A DNA stretch of 64,000 nt, taken from Theobroma cacao (taxonomy: Eukaryota; Streptophyta; Magnoliopsida; Malvales; Malvaceae). The translations under genes were made by a program, and so were the position numbers. The stretch lies in NCBI RefSeq assembly GCF_000208745.1, contig NC_030852.1, positions 29,223,801-29,287,800 on the forward strand, given 5' to 3'. Below, one piece after another: positions 1 to 9,634 of the stretch. The stretch's first letter is position 1; every line of letters begins with the position of its first letter. A model generated the notes under the pieces. The model worked only from the letters and a program-made list of their open reading frames with translations, ran no database searches and was not told where the DNA came from.

Positions 1-1463
1 CTATATGTTACCGTCATATCAATACCTTGAATAGAGCAGTTAACTAATTAAGCCCTCTCAGAAACCATAACAGCAAAAAACTAAACAACTGATTCATAGA
101 AATGTTATCTGAACGCAAAAACAATATTCTTCAAAATCCAAATTAATCTTGTGATCATCCTTATCTAGAAATGTTATGCAATAGTAAAACTGCACCTATT
201 GCATATCTGCCGCAACAATGCTGTTATTTATTATCACCTAAACATGCTTTTCTGCCATTTTAATTGGCCGTGGCTTATGACGCCACAAGAACTTTATCTG
301 TCTGCAATTATTATTCTAAATGCAAATAAGCCTGTAAGGAGCAGGTGGAAAAACAGGTACAAACATGAAGAATACAAAGCCTGGTTAATGTTTATATTTT
401 CTTTTGCCCAAATGGATGATTTCATCGAATGAAGTGGCACGCAGTAACGCGTTCATTTGTAATGGAAACAAATGAGCAGTTGAAAACCTACGATAAAGAA
501 ATGAAAAGTTATGGCAATGAGAACCTCTTTAGTTTTTATAATTGACTACATTTTGATGTTTGCAATTCATAGGGCGTCATTTCCTTTGTGTTTTTGCCAT
601 TTCCATTTAAGGAAGGACCGCCATTTATTGGATTTTGCAGGTCCTAAATTTGTTCGCTTCTTGCTGCTTTTCTTGTAGCAATAAGAAACTACGGCACAAA
701 CGAGGGAGCATCGAAGTTTCTAAGGAATTTGTGTGAAGTAGAGAGTTGATAATGAAAGAGCTTCACGCTTTATAAGAGTGAAGACAATTGTCAAAGTCTT
801 AGACAAAGGAAAAGTTATGTTGTTGTATGATTTCTTCTTTATTTTTTTCTAAGAAAATGACCCCTGAGGAATAAAATGGATTCAAATTTTATGAAGAAAA
901 GAAAAATAAAATTTGTTTGGCATGTGTTAATGAATAAATTTTGTAAAATAAAAAAAGAAATATTTCAATTTAAAGTAAAAATTAAAAAAATAAAGATGAC
1001 ATAAAGAATAGTAGTAACATACACTAAATAAAATACACATAGGGGTAACATAATTGAAGTAATAAAACACACTAAATAAAGTTTACTATATAGTTTATAG
1101 TAGTTTTAGTTGTCTTCAAACAATCATAAAAAATTTAAAATTTAATTAATTAAAAATTTCCATATATTCATCTCTTAATTAAAAGGTAGTGCTATAAGAT
1201 TTTTAGACTACAAAAATGCTCGGACAGGATCAATGTTCTTTAGAATGTGAAAAAAAGATTTGAAGTTTAAACCTTCTTAACCTTTGGAGTTTGCACGTTA
1301 AAAGTTAACAAGTTAAAAGTATATAGTAAAAAAAAGAACGTTAGGGATTTCTATATGCAAAATGTCAAATTCGGCAGCCCCATTGAAAAATTTAATTCCC
1401 GCCCAGTGAGCGGTCGAGGGAAAACGAAAGTGGAAGTAATCGACAGAGAAACGAGAGAAGAGA
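1..1463. other. Gene-free 5' flank
   Basis: I see no gene here. The stretch is AT-rich with scattered poly(A) and poly(T) runs and only short open frames, such as 199-432, that match no family I know and lack splice or coding signs. The last 150 bases or so, which become more GC-rich from about 1370, are probably the promoter and leader of the PrimPol gene that follows. Confidence 0.6.
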
Positions 1464-4400
1464 ATGGCGAAGAAGGGAAATGCGAGCACAATGGATGACG
1501 TTGATCGGTTGTTCGAATGCTTCAAGTGTGGCATCTCTCCTCCTCGTAAGCTCCTCTCCCTTTTTCCATCTTTTTGTTAGTTAAAAAGACAGCCCTCGTC
1601 AATTACGCTGCAAAATAACTTAAACTTTTAATTTTTGATAATGATAATAGGGAATCGTAATTCTTGATAGGGCTTTGATCACATTCCTCACAGAAATTCA
1701 AAATTTAAGAGTAAAACGTTTCAATTTGGGCAACATAATGAGTAAATTAAAACCGTGCCTTTTGCGATCTTCATCATCGAATATGAGGTGCTCCCGCTTC
1801 TAGTGCAGTACAATTTCACATGATATTGATGTGTCGTGCAAATTTGCTGCAAGAAACAATGCGTTGTATAGATTAAAGAAAAAAAAGAGAATGATTGAGA
1901 GTCTTGTTTTGTTTTTCTAGAATCTGCTGTAAGGGAAAGAAAAAGACGTAAAAGCAAGCTGAATCAAGAAAATTCAGCAAGAAAGGTCTCTGCATCACCT
2001 TGTACGCCTTCCTTAGGATCAGCCGAACAAGGAAAGGAAACTCCAAACAATGCACAACTCTCCGTTGGGAAGGTATGTAGTTTAAATTGCTTTTGTTTCC
2101 TTTAAGTTTATATCTGGCTGGTCGTGCATGGTGTGCAGATGCGTGACATTGTTTTAGTTGAGCACCATAAGGAATTAAGATCTAGGCCACCGGAAATGAG
2201 ACTTTAGAAACATGGATTCACTTATTTGAACAAAGTTTGGCTTTCTTTGATTTAATAATGAAATTCTGAAAGTTAGCTTCTTCAATTTGTACTTTTTGGT
2301 CATTGATTCATTATTTCTTCACTATCTTACAGCGGAGATTAATTAATTTTTATGTTTCCTTTAGTGTGTTTCAACAATGGTGAAGGTCGGAAAATTTAGC
2401 GGTGGGAAACGGATCTCACCAGTTATATTTTATGGGTCTCCACATGGCATCCCTCCAAAAAGGCCATTGAGTCTGCTGCGTTTGTTACATGAAATTCGCA
2501 TTGAACTCAGTGAACAAGAGAAATTCAATTTAAGGTACTTGTCAGCACTTTTTTGCTTAAAATTATATCAACTATTTTGACTTAAAACAAGTGGTTTATC
2601 CCTTTTTTTACTGTCCTTTTTAATTGACTTTCCTCTTGTTGCTCCTTTATTAGAACAGAAGTATGGGCTACATTTCCAAGACAGGATGAAGCAGTAAAGT
2701 TTGCTAAAGGACATGCCAATGCACTTGTTTTTAGTTATCAAGACCACTATAGTGGGCAAAGAAGATATCTTGCTTCTACATATGAGGAGTTCTGGAAGAG
2801 GTCTTTTTACTATTGGTACTTGTATGTTCCCACTTGATACTTCAGGAGATGTTTTCTTTTTAAACTCTTTGCTTGTTGCGATCGTGTCATTGCAGGTACA
2901 AAATTATGGATTCAAAACTTCGCCATCACTACGAAGTGATTCAGGAGGTAGAAACTCTGCATATCTTTCCACAATTGAATGTGCATGTGTAATAGTATCT
3001 CTACTTCAGTTTTCTGTTCTAGCCAGTCTTTATTTATGTCTTTTATCTGTGCTTGAGTAGTAAAACCTGAAACTGGCCATGAGGAAACATTTGACCCTTC
3101 TTTTTGTTGTTGTTATATTATGATTGTGGCTGTTGGTTCTAGGGTTTTCCATGCCACCTGTATTTCGATTTGGAGTTCAATAAGAGAGACAATGTGGGAA
3201 GGGATGGAGACGAAATGGTTGATCTCTTGATTTCGGTCATTCTAGAGGCCTTACTTGAAAAATATTCTATCAATGGAAATCAAGATTGGGTGGTGGAACT
3301 TGATTCATCTACAGAAGGTATGGTTTGTTCTAGGTGCATAAGACTATGTTCTCCTTGTCATTTTGTAATATCTTTGTACATTTGACAGTAACAGTTAACA
3401 TCATAAAAATTTACACTATATTATTGATTTTTAAGGTACATGCTTTGCTTTTCATATCGGGGTTTGTTTCTTAAAATTTAATTGCCATCTGTATAAATAC
3501 TGAAATGCAGAGAAGTTTTCCCGCCATTTGATCATGCGCATACCAAAGACAGCATTTAAGGACAACTCACATGTGGGTGCATTTGTTGCAGAGGTACAAC
3601 TTACTGAAAATTAACCATTTTCTTTGATGTAATATATCATTGTTGTGTTACCTCCAACAGGGGAAACCGTAATTTTCAACCTGCTTTGCTTTTGTTTTTT
3701 TGCAATGCATCATAATGTCAACAGTTATTGCTAACTGATGACATATTTAGCAGATATGCTCACGTATAGCAAGTGCAAGGGAAAGGGATAAAAGGTTTGA
3801 AACATTATATGTGAAAAATGCTTCGACCTCTGCTGAATCACCTGGCCAACTTTTTGTGGACACTGCTGTATATTCTAGAAATCGATGCTTTCGTCTGGCT
3901 CTATCATCAAAGGCAGGAAAGGCTTCCTTCCTCTTACCTACCGGGCGATTCAAATGTAAGGAAATGGTATGGTAATTTACTTGCTTGACCCTTACAAACT
4001 TATATTGTAGCAGTTTTAAATTCGTGACAAATATTCTGCTTTGTAATATTATTTTTTTTCATCCATATTGGAAAAGATGCTCCAGATACAGCTGGCAATT
4101 TATTTGTATTATCTAAAAAATTTCGCAGGACCATGCATACAGCAGAAATGTGTGTGGGAGTGCATGTAAATTTTTTATCCTTGCATGTCAGTGGAATGGG
4201 CATAATTGCTTGGAAAGTTTTTAAAGAAAAAAATAAGAGCTAGCATTTTATTGAAATATTTTTTTTTCTCATATCTTTATTATTATCTTTTTCCTAAAGA
4301 TTATACGGTCCTATTAGTTTACCAAAGCTTAGATTTGTTGATTAAAGAGATATCCATTCTTTTTCTGTGCCCTCGCTATGCCTTCTATTTGCCCTTGCTT

Positions 4401-7211
4401 ATCTTTAATTCGAGTGTGTTCACTGCAAAACTGTGCATTGGTGCACAATTTTACCGCCATGGAAATGTTGAATGGACAGGTGAAGACTGGTGCTGTAGGA
4501 TGACATGCCATGAAGTATTGCTTAGCTTTTATCTTTTTCCTAAAGATGACATGGTCCCATTAGTTTACCAAGGCTTAGATTTGTTGATTAAAGAGATATC
4601 CATTATTTTTCCGTGTCCTCACCATGCCTTCTATTTGCTCTTGCTTATCTTTTATCTGAGTTTTCACTGCAAAAGTGTGCATAGTGCACAATTTTACTGC
4701 CATGGAAATGTTGAATGGACAGGTGAACAGTGGTGTTGTAGGATGACATGCCACGAAGTATTGCTAACCAAAATATTCATGTCCTTATCACAGCTAAATG
4801 CTAACCATTTAAGAAATAAAGTTTCCTTCTGACATAAATTTTGAAAGAAGATATTTTTTGAACAACAGGGTGAGGTGGACATGTTCATGGCATCCCTAAT
4901 CTGCAACATGGATGTTGATTGTGAGAAATTTTTGGTGTGCAAGATGGAATTAGATTGTGTCAAGACTCTGCACTTTGAGACAGAGGTAGATTTGAACTCT
5001 GCCTTGCTTTTTCAGAACTGTACTACCTTGTAGTATATTTATGTGTATCAGTATATTTCTCACACTAGCTAGCTTATTTATGCAACTTTCAATATTTTCG
5101 GATTTAAAAGGAAGGCCAAACTTCATAGCAATGAGCATGGTAGCGTGGTGCGTAATTGTAAATATGGGGAATTAGTTATCATGTCTCAGAATCCTGTCAT
5201 ATGGACTGTTGTTATTTACAGTATATAGAAATTGCTACCTTCTCTTTCTCACTGAACAGAGCAGGCCTTTAACTTTTTTATTGTTTACAGGCAAGGAGCA
5301 TGGTAGTATGGTACTTAATTGCAATTGGTTATCATGCCTTAGGATCCTGACATCTGGACTATGTTATTTACACTGTATAGAAACTTCTACCTTCTCTTTC
5401 TCACTGAACAAAACAGGCTTCTACTTTTGTATTATTTACAATCAAAATTCTTCTGTTTTGCAGGTAACCAGTAATTTTGGAAGATATTGCAGAGCTCCTC
5501 AAGAAAACACTTACATTAGTGATGTTTCTACAACATACTTAACGGGAAAGTCACCCTTCCCATCTTTGGATGAATTTATAGAATCAATTGCCTCCACCGG
5601 GAATGCATCAGGTAGTGTCATGTACTTAACTTAAATAGCAAATGACTCAAGCATGTTTCAGTTATCTGGAGGGAAATCTAAGCCCTCATTTTACTATCTT
5701 CTATTTTTACAGTACTATTATTTGATAACTAGCAGGATGAGTTAAGTTGTTCTGTTTGAAAGATTTTGTTATGTTTATCATGGATGTCTATAGATGATTA
5801 CTGTGGATCTGACTACATAGTTCAATATTATCTGGTTAGCTAGACATTTCAATGCAGCACATATTGTTTCAAGTGTTGGGTTCTTTTTGATTTGAGGGAG
5901 TTTGGTCTGACATTTTTTATCTTGTTGTTTGTGTAGTTATATTATGCTTTGCCAGAGAGATTGCAATGAGAGGAATTCAACTTGATTATGTTCCTTTGTT
6001 CATACAAGACAATAGTGTTATCAATAATATCTGATTTTTTTACCTCTGCTTTCATAATGCTTAACAAAATTTCATGTTATTAATTTTCTTCATCTACTAC
6101 TGACTTTCCTGATAATTTGCTGTGATTGTAGGGAAAATTCGAAGCTGGTATTGGTTCTCTGAGTATGGATTAATTGTTTACAGCATGTCAAGAAATAGAT
6201 ACTGTGAGCGAATTGGTAGAGAGCATAAGAGCAATCATGGTATGCTTATCAAATTTTAATCTGTTAGCTGCAAGATGAGCACTTCATTGTCCTTATTAAT
6301 TATGGTTATTAGGTTTATCATGTATACGCATTGTATTTATCATGTATACGCATTGAAGTTTTAACTAATCCAAACATGCCTTCAAATACTATAGGGGACC
6401 ACCAAACCACTAAGATGGATTTGGCTTGTACTGTTGATTCCTATTATTTTAATTTAATTATGTAGATGACAAAGAGCCTAACATGCATATCAATTTTTCT
6501 GCTTCAGTGATGTATGTTGTTGATATGAGAAGGGCAGCTTATTATCAGAAATGTTATGATCCAGATTGCAAAGGTATGTGAAACTTTTGTCATTTTCATT
6601 AGTTCACCTTCTATGCATGACTGACGATTTGCACTAATATTGCTGATTGGAGCAGGTTACCGATCTCCCTTGCGTCCAATCCCAACGGACTGCATCCCTG
6701 ATTCTTCATTTTTCTTTGATTCTAGACAGATAGTCGATGACGATGGGTTAACAAGTAACGATCTTGAATATCAATTTGTCAACAATGACAATGGAAGGGT
6801 CTTGCTTTACAGCAATGAAAGTGATATAGATGACTGCACTAAAGATTCATGGTGGCTTGAAGCTGTAAAAGTTGCAGACAATATTGACAGCAAGCCAGAA
6901 AGACTGATGTTCAATGACATGGTTAGTTTACTTAAACATCTCACTTTGTCCAGCTGTCTCATTATCATCTGGCTTGCATACGGTTTGCTCATCTGCTTAA
7001 TGAAACTGGAGGAATGTTAATAAGAATGTTTTTTTTTTTTTTTTTTTTTTTTTTCTTCTAGAATCTGCCGTAATTCTAATGTTAATAAGAATGTTATTTT
7101 CCTAAAACTACTTAACTTTACTATCAGGAAAACATGAGCGATGAAGATGACGACTGGTGGGTAGCAGTCGAAAGGACTGCATCTCAGGCAGAGCTTAAGC
7201 ACTTAAGCTAA
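1464..7211 (+). CDS. PRIMPOL: DNA-directed primase/polymerase PrimPol (CCDC111 family), 14 coding exons
   Basis: Archaeo-eukaryotic-type primase that primes DNA and bypasses lesions at stalled forks in nucleus and organelles. Exons: 1464-1545, 1921-2072, 2365-2534, 2654-2800, 2896-2947, 3143-3317, 3511-3593, 3754-3966, 4869-4985, 5464-5611, 6132-6239, 6466-6573, 6656-6921, 7128-7211, giving 634 aa (human form about 560). Visible family motifs: catalytic HLYFDLEF (Asp210, Glu212), FSRHLIMR (Ser263, His265), LFVDTAVYSRNR (Asp323), and a zinc knuckle with Cys471, His478, Cys512 and Cys517 in the spacing of the human finger. The acidic tail has two WW motifs. The start was chosen because it is the first ATG before the first donor. 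The donor after 3966 is the least certain junction; an earlier GTAAG at about 3955 is possible. The family assignment is secure; individual splice sites are inferred. Confidence 0.93.
4284..4763 (+). repeat. Two-copy tandem duplication, period 246 bp, in PrimPol intron 8
   Basis: The segment starting TATCTTTTTCCTAAAGAT at 4284 starts again at 4530 and runs to about 4763. The copies differ by scattered substitutions and small indels. A single reading frame (4206-4832) stays open through both, which makes it look coding, but the predicted peptide matches nothing I recognise and the intron boundaries (donor after 3966, acceptor before 4869) exclude it. Confidence 0.8.
5133..5450 (+). repeat. Two-copy tandem duplication, period about 163 bp, in PrimPol intron 9
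   Basis: The segment beginning GAGCATGGTAG at 5133 recurs at 5296. Both copies contain the stretch CTACCTTCTCTTTCTCACTG. The copies have diverged by substitutions and small indels. The duplication ends just upstream of the acceptor for the exon starting at 5464. Confidence 0.75.
7013..7095 (-). repeat. Poly(T) insertion flanked by an 18-bp perfect direct repeat
   Basis: AATGTTAATAAGAATGTT occurs at 7013-7030 and again at 7078-7095. Between the copies lie about 24 T residues and a short segment containing TCTAGAATCTGCCGTAA. Read on the minus strand this is a short sequence ending in poly(A) between direct repeats, the layout of a tiny retroposition or a filled break. It lies in the last PrimPol intron. 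Confidence 0.6.
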
Positions 7212-8103
7212 TTCAAGGATTAAAACAGATTTTGGCTAAATATTCCAGCTTTCACCCTATGGGAGCGAAGGAATCTTATTCTGGGACATTAACTTGGAAA
7301 GGCAATTTGGGAATTCAAATCCTGATTGATGGGCTGCCAATTGCCAAATATCCAAAAAAGAGTGCCACCTTGTGATTGCAGGAGATGCGGGAACAGGGGT
7401 TTGTACAGTTCTACGAGTCTTTAACTTGACAAGCTAAGGTATCAATGAAATTTTCTTGAATATAAATGCTTAACATAGCTCTCTAAAGAACCAGAGCCAA
7501 TAGTCTAGTAAAGCCAGTATTGAAAGTTTACCCTACGTTGGTAGATAAAACCAGGTGTGAGAACATTTTGTTAATTATGCACTTTTAGAAGGATATACAA
7601 GCGATGGAACTTGTAAGAGTAATCTTCAAACGATAAAATGTATTCGAAATTTTGATTTTCTTCTTTCAAAGGTCAAAAGCACCCATGAACTACTGTCTTT
7701 AGCCACGCTTAACTACAGTGTTACCCTGAATGAGTTCTCTGGCTCCATTGAAATGTTTCTGCAAGCAAATAACATAAGAAAAGGGGTTATCTCGTTAGTG
7801 TAACATCCAAGCCCAATTTCGGCCAATTGGGCCCGTGTAGGGGCCTTAATACCTTATTCCATCATGGTTAGAGAACCCAAAAAACCAAATAATGTTGGTG
7901 CAACAAACCATAACTACACCAGATTGGTCCCATTTTTGTATAAACCTGTCAAAATCAGAAGACAAACGATTTAGCAAACGCAAGTCTTGGTCGCCTCTTC
8001 TCATTTTGCAGATCCACCATCTTCATCTCTCAGTCTCACTCTTCTCCCCAAGTCCCCAAAAACTCCTAATACTTCCGAATTCCGAAATCCATAACTCCCA
8101 GTA
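7212..8103 (+). other. PrimPol 3' flank and SARD4 promoter/leader
   Basis: No gene is visible. The first few hundred bases are the presumed PrimPol 3' UTR. At 7811-7832 an 8-bp perfect inverted repeat (GCCCAATT and AATTGGGC, 6-base loop) includes a TGGGCC box. The rest, rich in CT toward 8000-8100, is the presumed SARD4 promoter and 5' UTR. Confidence 0.5.
7939..7944 (+). promoter_or_regulatory. Candidate TATA box for SARD4
   Basis: TATAAA lies 160 bases before the SARD4 start codon. With a usual 25-35 base offset it would give a leader of about 130 bases. The call is based on sequence and position only. Confidence 0.4.
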
Positions 8104-9153
8104 ATGGCTTCGAAACCAAACCCAACCAACAATAGAAGTCCCAAGAGCACCAGCATCAGTAATCCTCCCAGTAGCATCAATTCCCCGATCTTCTTCTCCT
8201 CTGAGTCTCTTCACTCCATGCTTTCCCACCACACCTTAATCCAACACTTTCATTCTTCTCTCCCCACAGTCTCCTCCACTATCAATACCCTTATCCGCCA
8301 AAACTACCCCGTTTCACCATCCTCCTCTCTTCTCCTCATGCCTTCCTGGTCTTCATCCCCATCTCTTCCCTACATAGGCGTCAAGCTCGTCACTTATTTC
8401 CCGCAGAACTCCACCCTAAACTTACCTTGTGTTCATGCTAATTACGTACTCTTCGGCTCAATAACAGGGCAACCTTTGGCATCAATGGATGGAACTGTAT
8501 TGACCCTTTACAGGACGGCATGCGTATCAGGCTTAGCTTCGAAAATATTGGCAAGAAATGACAGCAAAGTCCTCGTCATGATCGGTGCAGGCGCATTGGC
8601 ACCTCATTTGATCAAAGCCCACTTAGCAGCCAATCCCAGTTTGCAAAAGGTGATAATTTGGAACAGAACGATTAAGAAGGCCGCCGACTTGGCTGAGAAT
8701 CTGCAAGGAAACAACGAATATAATGGGGTTTGTTTCGAGAGCAATGAGTCACTGGAGGGAATCGTTGAACTAGGAGATATTGTCAGCTGTGCTACAAATG
8801 CTGAAGTGGCGCTTGTTAAAGGCGAGAAACTCAAGGCAGGGGCGCACTTGGATTTGGTTGGCTCGTTTATGCATACAATGAAGGAATGTGATGATGAGGC
8901 AATAAGACGAGGGAGAGTTTACGTTGATAATGCAGCGGCTCTGGTAGAGGCAGGAGAGCTGGTGGGTGCTTTCGAGAGAGGGGTGATTGGGAAGGAAGAT
9001 ATTGGGGGAAATTTGGTTGAGCTGATCAAGGGAGAGAAGGTAGGGAGGACAAATTCTGAGGAGATTACTGTGTTTAAATCTGTTGGTTCTGCCGTTGTGG
9101 ATATCCTAGCAGCACAATTGGTCTACGAAACCTATACGAAGAACAAGTGTTGA
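8104..9153 (+). CDS. SARD4: SAR DEFICIENT 4-type reductase (ornithine cyclodeaminase/mu-crystallin family)
   Basis: Intronless gene, 349 aa. In Arabidopsis SARD4 reduces 1,2-dehydropipecolate (made by ALD1) to pipecolic acid, the precursor of N-hydroxypipecolate used in systemic acquired resistance, and acts in plastids. The protein shows the family's fold: substrate-binding Lys94 in GVKLVTYFP, Arg137 in TLYRTAC, the NAD(P)-binding loop GAGALA at 161-166, the second-strand motif WNRT at 186-189, and Asp250 in HLDLVGSF. The first 35 or so residues are rich in Ser, Pro, Thr and Asn with few acidic residues, as in a transit peptide. The length is close to that of the Arabidopsis protein (about 325 aa). 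Family membership is clear; the SARD4 function rests on similarity and on PrimPol being its neighbour, as in Arabidopsis. A general ornithine cyclodeaminase activity is not expected in plants of this family. Confidence 0.92.
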   Translation: MASKPNPTNNRSPKSTSISNPPSSINSPIFFSSESLHSMLSHHTLIQHFHSSLPTVSSTINTLIRQNYPVSPSSSLLLMPSWSSSPSLPYIGVKLVTYFPQNSTLNLPCVHANYVLFGSITGQPLASMDGTVLTLYRTACVSGLASKILARNDSKVLVMIGAGALAPHLIKAHLAANPSLQKVIIWNRTIKKAADLAENLQGNNEYNGVCFESNESLEGIVELGDIVSCATNAEVALVKGEKLKAGAHLDLVGSFMHTMKECDDEAIRRGRVYVDNAAALVEAGELVGAFERGVIGKEDIGGNLVELIKGEKVGRTNSEEITVFKSVGSAVVDILAAQLVYETYTKNKC

Positions 9154-9634
9154 GACATGTCTTTGCTGGGCTCCATTTACTCTCATCGCGTGTTAAATAG
9201 CTATAAAATAATGTCTCTCCTTTATCTCCCAAGAGCAATGAAATTATCTAGCTTTTACTTTTTAAGCTTATTCATATCTGCCATTTGCCTTTGCTGGTCG
9301 CTGATTCTTATCGTTTTGTTGGAGTGCCCTCGCGTCGCCTGTATAAATTTGTCTTAAAATTGGCATGTGGAGGCGCCTCTGGTTCCGCGGACTTTTGAAT
9401 TGGACTTCCAGTTGGTACCCTGGTTTGCTTGATGGCAGATTAAATTGCATTTCATCAAGGAAAAATGATTGAAGAAAAGAATACACCAATAATCATTACC
9501 GCATGAACAAATACATTTGATGGCAGACCACAAGGATTTTTCTTTTTCTTTTTTTAAGCCTGCCATATACAAAAACCTTCGAGGAACATAGAAGAAAGCA
9601 TCCAGACTTACGCCGGATACAGTCTATGACGACT
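9154..9634. other. Shared 3' flank between convergent genes
   Basis: This stretch separates the stop codons of SARD4 (+) and the At3g49140-like gene (-). It should hold both 3' UTRs. The open frames here are short and unsupported. Confidence 0.6.

Noticed and set aside
199..432. 77-codon frame at the window start
   Set aside because: It matches no family, lies in AT-rich DNA and shows no splice, leader or codon signal.
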